This document shows positions 8,035 to 16,295 of a DNA stretch of 34,335 nucleotides, piece by piece (position 1 is the stretch's first letter; each line of letters starts with the position of its first letter). The DNA is from an uncultured Clostridia bacterium (GTDB taxonomy: Bacteria; Bacillota; Clostridia; Christensenellales; Borkfalkiaceae), in assembly GCA_947570625.1 (NCBI GenBank), contig CANOUP010000020.1, positions 1 to 34,335 of the forward strand, read 5' to 3'. A program made the translations under genes and the position numbers. Under the pieces are notes generated by a model. That model was given only the letters and a program-made list of their open reading frames with translations. It was not told the DNA's origin and made no database searches.

Positions 8035-9369
8035 ATGAAATGGCGTATATGGTTATTATCTCTCGGCATAATGCTTACAAGCGTGCTGATATTCGGGTTT
8101 GCGTCGACGCAGGTATACTACAATTCCGCCATAGACGACAGCAAGGAATATCTGCGCGTCTATATGAATTATTACAACGAAAGCTACTCGCCCGACACGG
8201 AGGGCGCGAAGGCGCTTTCCGAAAAGCTTAACGGCGCGCGCGTCACGTTTATGGACAGTCAGGGCAAAGTGCTGGGCGACAGCATTGCGGAGGTTACCGA
8301 AAACCACCTTGACAGAACGGAAATTCACGACGCCATTTTCAACGGCGAAGGCTTTGCGGTAAGAAGCAGTTCCACGCTAGGCAAAAATATGATTTACTAC
8401 TGCAAGAACTTTGACGGAAAGTTCCTCGTGCGCATAGCCGTGTTTACAAATTCCGATTGGAGCATATTCGCAAAGACCCTGCCCACGTTTGCGGGATTTA
8501 CGGGAATAATGCTTGCGCTTTGCGTGATAATAGCAGTCGTGTCCTCCCACTTTATTTTAAGCCCCGTAAAAAAACTTGCCGAACAGGCTAAACACGGCGA
8601 AGTCGAGCCCGCTTATCACGAGCTGGAACCCGTCGCCGAAATACTCAACGAGCGCAACCGTAGCATAAAGAGGCAAATGGACGAAATACGCGCGGAAAAA
8701 GAACTTGCCGACAGAGCGCGCACTTCCAAAGACGAATTTATTTCCAACGTAACGCACGAAATGAACACCCCCCTCACTTCCATTCACGGCTATGCCGAAC
8801 TTCTGAATGCGGGCGGGCTTAACGCCGAACAGCAGTCGGGGGCGTACAAAACAATTCTGGCGCAGAGCGAACGGCTTACCAACCTTATCGCCTGCATAAT
8901 CAATTTCAGCGAAATAGACAACGACAGCCTCCCTTCCTACGAAGTCGATTTTTCGGCGCTTGCAAAAGAAATGATATACGCGCTTAAACCCGAAGCGGAC
9001 AAGCGCGGAATAACGATTAATGAAAATATAAAAGACGGCGTTATCGTGCTTTCGCGTCACGAACGACTGAACGAGCTTTTCGGCAACCTTTTGCGCAACG
9101 CCGTAAAATACAACAAGCAGGGCGGAACGGTTACCGTCTGCCTGACGGAACGCGGGTTTTCAGTAGAAGATACGGGAATAGGCATTTCGGAAGAAAACAT
9201 AGGCAAAGTCTTTTCAAGGTTTTTCACCGTCGACAAATCGCACAGCGGTAAAAACGGCGGGTTCGGACTGGGGCTTGCGGTCGCCAAAAAGATATGCGTA
9301 AAATCGGGCTGGAATATCACCGCCGAAAGCAAGCTGGGCGAAGGAAGCAAATTCACCGTTGAATTTTAA
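8035..9369 (+). CDS. Membrane sensor histidine kinase (partner of the preceding regulator)
   Basis: A 444-residue kinase with a membrane helix at about 5-28, an extracytoplasmic sensor region of about 115 residues, a second helix at about 150-175, a short HAMP-like linker, and a HisKA domain with phosphoacceptor H241 in the VTHEMNTPL motif. The HATPase domain contains the N box (NLLRNAVKY), the G1 box (DTGIGIS) and the G2 box (GFGLGLA). AGGAGG seven bases before the ATG is an ideal ribosome-binding site. The sensor region gives no clue to the signal. Proteins of this plan often control envelope stress or phosphate genes, but no target is adjacent. Confidence 0.93.
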   Translation: MKWRIWLLSLGIMLTSVLIFGFASTQVYYNSAIDDSKEYLRVYMNYYNESYSPDTEGAKALSEKLNGARVTFMDSQGKVLGDSIAEVTENHLDRTEIHDAIFNGEGFAVRSSSTLGKNMIYYCKNFDGKFLVRIAVFTNSDWSIFAKTLPTFAGFTGIMLALCVIIAVVSSHFILSPVKKLAEQAKHGEVEPAYHELEPVAEILNERNRSIKRQMDEIRAEKELADRARTSKDEFISNVTHEMNTPLTSIHGYAELLNAGGLNAEQQSGAYKTILAQSERLTNLIACIINFSEIDNDSLPSYEVDFSALAKEMIYALKPEADKRGITINENIKDGVIVLSRHERLNELFGNLLRNAVKYNKQGGTVTVCLTERGFSVEDTGIGISEENIGKVFSRFFTVDKSHSGKNGGFGLGLAVAKKICVKSGWNITAESKLGEGSKFTVEF

Positions 9370-9380
9370 ACTGCAAAATA

Positions 9381-9410
9381 AAAAGGCGGACTATTTAGTC
9401 CGCCTTTTAT
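9381..9410 (+). terminator. Terminator, probably bidirectional, between convergent genes
   Basis: A perfect 12-bp stem (9381-9392 with 9397-9408) around a 4-base loop carries A residues on one flank and T residues on the other. It lies between the kinase gene and the convergent transglutaminase-like gene and can serve both. Confidence 0.85.
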
Positions 9411-9413
9411 TAT

Positions 9414-12230
9414 TTAATCTGTTTCGCCCTTCTTCTTTTTAAGAATTACAAGGACTATTGCAACGCCCGCACCCAGCGCAATCGCGCCGAACACACAGCC
9501 CAGCACAACCCAGAGGGTGTTGGAGGAACTTGCGGGATTTTCGGGATTGGGAGCGATGGGATTGCCGATTGTAGGACTTTCGATTACCTTAATCGTTACG
9601 CCCTTATCCTCATAGCTCTTTGCCGACTTTTCGGACATAAACACCGCTTCGAGCGTGTTGCTGGATGCAAGTTCGTCCTTGCCGAGGGTAAGCTTACCGT
9701 CTGCATATCTCGATGCGTTTACAGCCATTCCGTTCAACAGTACGTGGGATACCCTGTATCCTTCGTCCGCGGTGATTTTGTAAGTTATGGTATCGCCTTC
9801 GAGCGCGTTGATGCCGCCCTTGCCGTCTTCCGTCTTTATCGTGCCGTTGCCCGAAGCGCTGGAATAAACGGATTTCGCGCTTTCGGTTACCGCCGCGCTG
9901 GAATTCTTAATCTGAACTACCGTAAAGGGGCTGAAACTCTTGACCTGCGCAATAAGACCATACTGGGTTACTATGACGGGAATTTCTTCGATGCCTGTTA
10001 TCTTACCGCTGTCGTCGTGCGTGTAGTGGTAAATTTTGAAAGTCGTGCCCGCGTCGTCGGGGCTGAAACCTTCGGGGAAGCCGAACGCAACCTGCATATA
10101 GCTTCCGTTGGGAACTTTCGTAACAACTCCGCAAATCTGCAAATGGATTTCGTAAGTAGCCGAAGTTACTATATCTTCCTGCTCAATCGGCGTTTCGTCG
10201 AGGAGCACGTCGTGCATTTCGTTTTCTTTGTTCTTGTCGGGTTTTTCCGCAACGAGCAGAAGCTGGCTTCTCTGGTTCTCTGCGTAGTAGTTTCCGTTTT
10301 CGTCCTTGAAATCGGTAACCGACAGGTCGGAATTGTCAAGCATTCTGGGCTCGCCGTATACGTTCATATAAAGTCTGCCGTCGTTGAATATCTTACTGCA
10401 CACGACGCTTTTGCCTTTGAAGCTGTAAATTACGGACGAGGGTATCTTCTTGCTGTTTACGCCTTGAAGATTGTCGGGAACGAATATATAGTCCGCAAGG
10501 TTGTGTATGTACATCTTGCTGGGGGTAAGCTTGAACTTGATTACCTTGTCGCCGTCCCACTCGAAGTTTTCAATCTTGACGTTATCCATTATGGTATCGT
10601 TGCCCCTGGAAGTCGTCAGGTTCAAACCCGCTTCCTTGGTCGTATCGATTAATTCGAGAGATTCGGTATAAGTAATTTTTATTTCGTAAGTTCCGTCCAC
10701 GGGGTAGCTTCCGCCGTTGGAGGGGTTGGGATTGCCCCAGGGCGCGGGGAAGTAAGTGCCGTGACCGTCGTTTTTATAGGGTTCGCTGGGTTTTACTATA
10801 AAATCGGATTCTTTCAAATTTTCCGGCTTATAACCGTAGAACCATTCCTTACCCGCATTTTCGCCGAACCTGTCCTCGTCGGGATAGAAGGCGCCGTAAC
10901 TTTCGTCGGGAGCGCGGTTCATAAGCGCTACCTGAATAAACCCTGTAAGAGCATTCAGCATCGTCTCGCTTCCGGTTTCCGTGAACTTCCATACACCGCC
11001 TATTTCGTTTGCCTCAACCGCGCCGAGCCATGCGCCCCATTTAATTCCGCCCGTTTCTTTATCGGTGTCGCCCCAACGGAACACAAGGTACTTGCCTTCT
11101 TCATGAAGTTTCAGTCCGCCCTTGTTTTCGAAGCTGACGGTAATATTGAGGAGTTTGCCTGAATCGGTTTCGGTATAACTCCCCGAAATATCCATACCGT
11201 TTTCGTCGGTATCGTTGCCGTAGTCATAGGGTTTTGCCGCGGGGTATTCGAGTTCGAAGCCCGACGAAGATATAACTCTGTCCTCGGAGTGAGCGTAATC
11301 GAAGTTTTTGGAGCCGAGAAGAAGCCATTTATCGTTGTCGCCGGTCGTATCGTTCCAGGTAACGTCTACGTTGTACCACATACCTTCGAGCTGGACGACG
11401 TTCCACATATGCGCTTCCGACGTGCCGTCGTCGTGTATGCTGTAACCCTGTACGCAGACGCAGGGAATTCCCAGTCTGTCCATAACGGCTTTGAAGCCCA
11501 TGGAATAGCCTCCGCAGATAGCTTTGCCGTTTACGAGCGAGCCGTAAGCCGTGCTTATATAAGCCGCCGCGGGAGTTTCAACGTTTTTGCCGTCCTTTAC
11601 CTCGTTGCCGAAGCTGTACACGGTATTGTCGCAAATGTATTGGTTAACGTATTCGATTTGTTCCTTGACCCCGCCCGAAGCTTTCGCCGCCGCAACAATA
11701 GAGCCGAGCTTGCTTTCGTACTGCGCAATTGCCGATTCGATTTTTTCGGGAGTATCGAAGCTTCCGTTGTACAGCGTGGATACCCTGCTGCTGTCGAGAA
11801 AGGCAACGTACTTGCCGCCCATCTGACCGGCGTTAATGGAAGTGCCGTAAGGGTCGATATAGAACAAATCGGGATGGTCCATTATGTAGGAGTCGCGTCC
11901 CGCGCCGTAAGCTTTGGGAACCCTCATATTGCCGTTTTCGACATAGCTTTCCACGTCGCCAGCGGTAACCACGTTGTTGTCTACGAGATTGTATTCTATA
12001 AAGCCTTTTTTGAATTCGCCGTTTTTGTCAAGCGTTTCGAACGCTTTGTAAAAGTTTTTCGCATTCTTGTCGTCGCCGAGCCTGTCGTAAAAATAAGTAA
12101 AACCGGCATTCTCTTCCGCAACGGCGTTTACGTTGGAGCGTATAAGCATTCCCGTTCCCGCCGCGGCCGTTGTAACGGCAAGGGCAGACACGGCTATAAC
12201 CGCACCCATTCGTTTTGTCATCGATTTCAT
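9414..12230 (-). CDS. Secreted transglutaminase-like protein with C-terminal membrane anchor
   Basis: A 938-residue exported protein. A signal peptide covers about residues 1-36. A transglutaminase/protease-like core lies at about 190-295 with the expected catalytic triad: C239 in KAICGGYS, H274 in EAHMWNVV and D289 in NVDVTWND. Long beta-rich regions follow, including a bacterial-repeat-type module near 845-900. The C-terminus has one membrane helix and a KKKKGETD tail. The start at 12230 is preferred because GGAGG lies just upstream; the longer reading would translate the leader downstream of a strong promoter. Such proteins may crosslink or hydrolyse peptides at the cell surface. The substrate is unknown. 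Confidence 0.88.
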   Translation of the reverse strand: MKSMTKRMGAVIAVSALAVTTAAAGTGMLIRSNVNAVAEENAGFTYFYDRLGDDKNAKNFYKAFETLDKNGEFKKGFIEYNLVDNNVVTAGDVESYVENGNMRVPKAYGAGRDSYIMDHPDLFYIDPYGTSINAGQMGGKYVAFLDSSRVSTLYNGSFDTPEKIESAIAQYESKLGSIVAAAKASGGVKEQIEYVNQYICDNTVYSFGNEVKDGKNVETPAAAYISTAYGSLVNGKAICGGYSMGFKAVMDRLGIPCVCVQGYSIHDDGTSEAHMWNVVQLEGMWYNVDVTWNDTTGDNDKWLLLGSKNFDYAHSEDRVISSSGFELEYPAAKPYDYGNDTDENGMDISGSYTETDSGKLLNITVSFENKGGLKLHEEGKYLVFRWGDTDKETGGIKWGAWLGAVEANEIGGVWKFTETGSETMLNALTGFIQVALMNRAPDESYGAFYPDEDRFGENAGKEWFYGYKPENLKESDFIVKPSEPYKNDGHGTYFPAPWGNPNPSNGGSYPVDGTYEIKITYTESLELIDTTKEAGLNLTTSRGNDTIMDNVKIENFEWDGDKVIKFKLTPSKMYIHNLADYIFVPDNLQGVNSKKIPSSVIYSFKGKSVVCSKIFNDGRLYMNVYGEPRMLDNSDLSVTDFKDENGNYYAENQRSQLLLVAEKPDKNKENEMHDVLLDETPIEQEDIVTSATYEIHLQICGVVTKVPNGSYMQVAFGFPEGFSPDDAGTTFKIYHYTHDDSGKITGIEEIPVIVTQYGLIAQVKSFSPFTVVQIKNSSAAVTESAKSVYSSASGNGTIKTEDGKGGINALEGDTITYKITADEGYRVSHVLLNGMAVNASRYADGKLTLGKDELASSNTLEAVFMSEKSAKSYEDKGVTIKVIESPTIGNPIAPNPENPASSSNTLWVVLGCVFGAIALGAGVAIVLVILKKKKGETD

Positions 12231-12258
12231 AAAAACCTCCGATAAGATTTTAATTTCT

Positions 12259-12296
12259 ATTCTGCGCAAAGCGCAGAATACGAGGGGTCCCCTCGT
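12259..12296 (-). promoter_or_regulatory. Two adjacent hairpins in the 5' leader of the transglutaminase-like gene
   Basis: On the minus strand a palindromic hairpin (12296-12280, ACGAGGGG arm) is followed directly by a 9-bp stem with TTT loop (12279-12259). Both fall between the predicted transcription start near 12308 and the ribosome-binding site. They match no riboswitch I recognise. mRNA stabilisation or a protein site are possible roles. Confidence 0.5.
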
Positions 12297-12314
12297 TTGA
12301 CGAAATTTTGATAC

Positions 12315-12343
12315 ACTATATACCATTTATACGATAATGTCAA
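12315..12343 (-). promoter_or_regulatory. Strong promoter of the transglutaminase-like gene
   Basis: On the minus strand a perfect TTGACA (12343-12338) and TATAGT (12320-12315) are separated by 17 bp. It predicts a leader of about 78 nt. The rest of the 12344-12414 interval shows nothing recognisable. Confidence 0.8.
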
Positions 12344-12414
12344 CTGAATTTACACAGTTTCTTCTTATTGCAAACTAATGTTTAAATTGCCGAAACCTAT
12401 TCCATATATATAAT

Positions 12415-12439
12415 GCCGCCGCGCAAAAAACGCGGCGGC
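12415..12439 (-). terminator. Hairpin after hypA, probable operon end
   Basis: A GC-rich 9-bp stem (GCCGCCGCG paired with CGCGGCGGC) with a 7-base loop begins 11 bp past the hypA stop. The stronger T run lies on the plus-strand side (12444-12451), so its efficiency for the minus-strand operon is uncertain. Confidence 0.6.
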
Positions 12440-12449
12440 AAAATTTTTT

Positions 12450-12794
12450 TTATTCGATGACCATATCTTTAATCGTCATTTCGTTGCCCGTGACGAGATA
12501 GGTTTCCGCGCTTTTGCAGTACGGACAGATTTTCGCGTGCTCGGTCGTTTTGTACGTATTTTTACACTTGGTACAGTAAGAAACGGCTTTTAGAATAATC
12601 ATCTCCAACTCGGTATCGCGCATAAGGCGGGTCTTTTTTTTCGCCCACTCGAAGCAGTCGGTAAAGTACGACGGCACTATCGACGACACCTCGCCTATTT
12701 CCAGCGTAAGTTTCAGCACGCGCTCCGCCCCGTTTTCCTCGGCGGTCTTTTCAGCCTGGGCGATTACGTGTTTAACAATTCCCAGCTCGTGCAT
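12450..12794 (-). CDS. hypA: HypA, hydrogenase/nickel-enzyme maturation chaperone
   Basis: A 114-residue cytoplasmic metallochaperone that, with HypB, loads nickel into [NiFe] hydrogenase or other nickel enzymes. It begins with the family's MHE nickel-binding N-terminus (MHELGIV, H2) and has the structural zinc site C74/C77 and C90/C93. Length and order match the family. Its ATG shares one base with the stop of the preceding oxidoreductase gene, so it is the last gene of a coupled four-gene operon. No hydrogenase or urease structural gene is present in the window, so its client enzyme is unknown. Confidence 0.93.
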   Translation of the reverse strand: MHELGIVKHVIAQAEKTAEENGAERVLKLTLEIGEVSSIVPSYFTDCFEWAKKKTRLMRDTELEMIILKAVSYCTKCKNTYKTTEHAKICPYCKSAETYLVTGNEMTIKDMVIE

Positions 12795-15622
12795 TATTTA
12801 CCCTTTTTAATCTGTCTGCGCGCCTTTTTGTAGGCTTTGCGTTTCTTCTTCAAAAGCCTTGCTTCCTTAGAGCCCGAGTGCATTATTATCTTGAACGCGC
12901 GCTTCAAGGAATAGCTTAAAAGTCCGCCGACCTTCTTTTCCGCGACGCGCATGGTCGAGCACTTGGGATGGTCGCGCACAAGGTGAATAGCGTCGAAATT
13001 GCATCTTGTGGTACAGATACCGCAACCTATGCACTTGTTGGGGTCCACATACGAAGCTCCGCACGAAAGACAGCGGTTTGTTTCGGCTTTTACCTGGCTT
13101 TCGGTCAGCGTGCCGTGCGCGCCTTCCTCCTGCTGTCTGGGCGTATTGTCGTAGGAAGGATATTCTACGTTATCCTTATCGAGTATCGCGTAGTACCTTC
13201 TGTCCCTGCCTATCGTCATATGCGCGTTGGGGCGCACGCAACGGTGCAGGCTTTCCGCAACCTCGTGACCCTGCGCGATTGCGTCGATAACGAAGCGGGG
13301 TCCCGTGAACACGTCGCCTCCCACAAAGATATCGGGGTCGGCAGTCCTGTAAGTGAAGGTATCGGCAACGGGGTATTTTCCGCCCCTCAGCGTGACGGAA
13401 GTGCCTTCGAGCAGGTTGCCCCAGTCGACCGACTGACCTATCGCAAACACGATTTTATCGGCTTCGACTTCGATTGTTTCATCCTCGCTGTATACGGGCA
13501 TGAACGCCTTCGTTTCGGGGTCTGTCGTCCTTATGCACTTTTTAAACACTATCCCGCAGACCTTGCCTTTTTCGTCTACCTTAATCTGTTTGGGTCCCCA
13601 CGAGGGGTTAATGCAAACTTTATCTTCCTCGGCTTCACGTATCTCTTCGGGGCTTGCGGGCATATCCTCCCTCTTTTCAAGGCAGTACATACTGACGGAG
13701 GAAGCTCCGCGGAGCACGGCGTTGCGCGCGCAGTCTATCGCCACGTTACCGCCTCCCACAACGACCACCTTGCCCGCGAACGGCTCCTGCTTGTCAAAGC
13801 TTTCGCGCAGGTACTTAACCGCTATTTCACAGCCGTCGGCGGTATCGTTTTCTATTCCGGGAAGTTTACCGCCCTGGCAGCCTATCGCTATGAAGAACGC
13901 CTTATAGCCCTGCTCGCGGAGCTGGGGGATTGTTATATCCTTGCCCACTTCCACGTTGCAGTGAATTTCCGCGCCGAGCTGTCTTATTACGTCTATTTCG
14001 GCTTCTATAACGTCCTTTTCAAGCTTATACGAAGGTATTCCGTACGTCAGCATACCGCCCGCACAGGGGTTCTTTTCGAATATAACCGGTTTGTAACCCA
14101 TCTGCGCGAGGTAGTAACCCGCGCTTAGTCCCGCGGGACCTCCGCCGATAATGGCGATTTTTTCGTTAAACGAGCCGTGCACGGACTGAACGACCTTTTC
14201 GGGGACGTAACGCTCGCCCGACTTGATTTCGAGGTCGGCCACGAACTTCTTTACCGCGTCGATTGAAACGGGCGAATCTATGTCTCCGCGCGTGCAGGCA
14301 AGCTCGCAACGCTTGTTGCACACTCTTCCGCACACCGCGGGGAAGGGATTTTCCGTCTTTATCATCGCAAGCGCTTCCCTGTACCTGCCGTCATGCGCAA
14401 GCTTCAAGTACGCCTGTACGGGCACGTGCGCGGGACAGGACGCCTTACAGGGCGCGCTTCCGCTGTCGTAAGTATTGGAAAGGCGGGCGGTGTCGCGGTA
14501 CTCTTCGTCCCACGCGTAAGCGCCCCACTTATTGTTGTCGGGCAGAGGCGCGTGCGGATATTTGACTTCTTTTCCGCCCTTGGCGCAGAGCTTCTGACCG
14601 AGTTTGACCGCGCCGGCAGGGCAGGCCTCGACGCACTTTCCGCAGGCGACGCACTTCTCTTTTTCCACCTTTGCGGTGTATGCGCTCCTCGAAAGGTTGG
14701 GCGTGTTGAAAAGAAGGGACGTTCTCAGCGCGTTACATATTTTTACGTTGCAGTTGCAGATGTCGAAAATCTTGTTCTCGCCGTCAATGTTGGTTATCTG
14801 GTGAACGTAACCGTTCTTTTCGGCAAGTTCCAAAATTTCGAGCGCGCGCTCCTTTGTTATGTAGTGTGCGCGCCCCGTTTCCACGGTGTAGTCCGCCATA
14901 TCGCCCAGCTGTATGCACCAGTCGTCCACGTCGTCGGTACAGCCGTCGCCCAGCACGGCGCGCGAGGCACGGCACGAGCAGATACCCGCGGAAATATGCC
15001 CCTCGTATTTTTTAAGCCAGTAGGAAATGTGCTCTAAATCAACGGACTTGCTCTCCGCGTTAATCGCCTTTTCGACGGGTATGACGTGCATGCCTATGCC
15101 GTCACCCCCCGGCGGAATCATCTGCGTTATTCCCGCAAGAGGAATAAACGTCATTCTCTCGAAGAAGGAAGCGACTGCGGGATTGCGCTCGATACGGTCG
15201 ACCGAGGAATTGAAAAGCTCCGCCGAGCCCGGCACAAAGAAGGGCACGCGGTATCTCTTTACCCGCGGTCTGTCTTTAAGCTCGCCGTAATGGTCGTAGT
15301 TGTCGCCGTAGTCGTATTCGAGTATGCCTATGTACGACATTTCGTCGAGAAGCTTCTGGAAACGCGCGGGTTCGACGCCCTTGTTCATTTTGAGAAGTTT
15401 TTCGAAAGTGTAATACTTTCTCAGCTTCATTTTGTTGGCTATATCGCACATTTCCGGCGTTAAAACTTCTTTAAGCCCCCAGTACTCGGGGTCGTCGGAA
15501 GTGACGCCGAACAGCTTGTGGGGCACCACGTCCGTTATCTTTTTACCCAGCTTTATATAGCGCTTGTCGGGATTTTTTTCGCCCTGGTGTTTACTGATGA
15601 TTTTGTCGTTCTGCTCAGGCAT
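12794..15622 (-). CDS. Multidomain Fe-S/FAD NAD(P)-linked oxidoreductase (GltD-like with extra ferredoxin domains)
   Basis: A 942-residue cytoplasmic redox protein. Residues 1-210 are a domain found ahead of Fe-S modules in other 4Fe-4S proteins. A cysteine-rich segment follows (C215, C217, C228, C236, C289, C291, C296), then a ferredoxin motif C324-C327-C330-C334P. A dihydropyrimidine-dehydrogenase/GltD-type Fe-S helical domain lies at about 390-460 (C392, C396, C431, C435, C439, C443). The FAD Rossmann motif GGGPAGLS is at 493-500, the NAD(P) motif VVGGGNVAID at 621-630 and the GGD FAD motif at 768-770. A C-terminal ferredoxin-like segment has C851, C854, C864, C867, C870 and C874, then a Lys-rich tail. 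It probably moves electrons between NAD(P)H, FAD and Fe-S centres. The partner is unknown. AGGAG lies eight bases before the ATG, which shares one base with the hypB stop. Confidence 0.88.
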   Translation of the reverse strand: MPEQNDKIISKHQGEKNPDKRYIKLGKKITDVVPHKLFGVTSDDPEYWGLKEVLTPEMCDIANKMKLRKYYTFEKLLKMNKGVEPARFQKLLDEMSYIGILEYDYGDNYDHYGELKDRPRVKRYRVPFFVPGSAELFNSSVDRIERNPAVASFFERMTFIPLAGITQMIPPGGDGIGMHVIPVEKAINAESKSVDLEHISYWLKKYEGHISAGICSCRASRAVLGDGCTDDVDDWCIQLGDMADYTVETGRAHYITKERALEILELAEKNGYVHQITNIDGENKIFDICNCNVKICNALRTSLLFNTPNLSRSAYTAKVEKEKCVACGKCVEACPAGAVKLGQKLCAKGGKEVKYPHAPLPDNNKWGAYAWDEEYRDTARLSNTYDSGSAPCKASCPAHVPVQAYLKLAHDGRYREALAMIKTENPFPAVCGRVCNKRCELACTRGDIDSPVSIDAVKKFVADLEIKSGERYVPEKVVQSVHGSFNEKIAIIGGGPAGLSAGYYLAQMGYKPVIFEKNPCAGGMLTYGIPSYKLEKDVIEAEIDVIRQLGAEIHCNVEVGKDITIPQLREQGYKAFFIAIGCQGGKLPGIENDTADGCEIAVKYLRESFDKQEPFAGKVVVVGGGNVAIDCARNAVLRGASSVSMYCLEKREDMPASPEEIREAEEDKVCINPSWGPKQIKVDEKGKVCGIVFKKCIRTTDPETKAFMPVYSEDETIEVEADKIVFAIGQSVDWGNLLEGTSVTLRGGKYPVADTFTYRTADPDIFVGGDVFTGPRFVIDAIAQGHEVAESLHRCVRPNAHMTIGRDRRYYAILDKDNVEYPSYDNTPRQQEEGAHGTLTESQVKAETNRCLSCGASYVDPNKCIGCGICTTRCNFDAIHLVRDHPKCSTMRVAEKKVGGLLSYSLKRAFKIIMHSGSKEARLLKKKRKAYKKARRQIKKGK

Positions 15623-16293
15623 TACGTTTTCTCCTTGCCGTTTATTTTGTTCAGAATGTATTCGCTAAGTTCCCGCATACCCTCGCCCGTCTTTGCGGAA
15701 ACAGGCAATATGTCCGCGCGCGGGTTGCGCAGGCGAATATTGCGTATGCACTTTTGCAAATCGAAGGGGAAGTAATCCCCCGCGTCCGTTTTAGTGATTA
15801 TTACAAGCCCGCACTTTTGGAAAACGAGCGGGTATTTAAGCGGTTTATCGTCCCCTTCGGGCACGGACAAAAGCACCGCGTCGAGGTGCGCGCCCGTATC
15901 GTATTCGGCGGGGCACACGAGGTTGCCTACGTTTTCCAGAAAGATTAAGCGGGGAAGTCCGTCCAGCCCTTCGAGCCCCTGTCTTGTCATCTGCGCGTCG
16001 AGATGGCACATACCGCCCGTATGGAGCTGGATTGACTTACAGCCCGTCTTTTCGGCAACGCGCACCGCGTCGACGTCGCTGTCTATGTCGGCTTCCATAA
16101 CGCCCGCGCTTATATGCTCTTTAAGGCGGTTAATCAGCCCAACCAAAAGCGTAGTCTTTCCCGCGCCGGGCGACGACATTACGTTTATTAGAAAGGTTCC
16201 CTTCTCTTTTAGCTCTTCCCTCAGCCTTTGCGCTTCGCCGTCGTTGTCGGCAAGCACGCTTTGGTTTAAAAGTATTGTTCTGACTTTACCCAT
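15622..16293 (-). CDS. hypB: HypB-1, nickel-insertion GTPase
   Basis: A 223-residue SIMIBI-class GTPase of the HypB/UreG family. The P-loop SPGAGKTT is at 41-48, followed by the EADIDSDVDA switch region, the C96-H97 and C127 metal-site residues (GGMCHLDA, NLVCPAEYD), and an NKxD-like TKTD at about 167-170. It lacks both the N-terminal CxxCGC nickel site of E. coli HypB and a His-rich stretch. It starts two bases after the preceding stop, with no clear ribosome-binding site, so its translation is probably coupled. UreG is less likely because of the C-H/C metal site and the HypA gene in the same operon. Confidence 0.92.
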   Translation of the reverse strand: MGKVRTILLNQSVLADNDGEAQRLREELKEKGTFLINVMSSPGAGKTTLLVGLINRLKEHISAGVMEADIDSDVDAVRVAEKTGCKSIQLHTGGMCHLDAQMTRQGLEGLDGLPRLIFLENVGNLVCPAEYDTGAHLDAVLLSVPEGDDKPLKYPLVFQKCGLVIITKTDAGDYFPFDLQKCIRNIRLRNPRADILPVSAKTGEGMRELSEYILNKINGKEKT

Positions 16294-16295
16294 TA

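Noticed and set aside
9744-12245. Long plus-strand open frames opposite the transglutaminase-like gene
   Set aside because: The minus strand has a signal peptide, a catalytic triad, an anchor and a strong promoter. The plus-strand frames have none of these.
12231-12326. 32-residue N-terminal extension of the transglutaminase-like protein
   Set aside because: It covers the predicted transcription start and the leader hairpins and would hide the signal peptide. The ATG at 12230 has a strong ribosome-binding site.
12968-14128. 386-codon open frame on the plus strand opposite the oxidoreductase gene
   Set aside because: It is antisense to a gene with clear Fe-S and FAD motifs, has no ribosome-binding site and shows no recognisable family. 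It is a shadow of GC-rich codon use.
15622-16293. UreG (urease accessory GTPase) instead of HypB
   Set aside because: The C-H and C metal-site residues and the hypA gene in the same operon point to HypB, and there is no urease gene.
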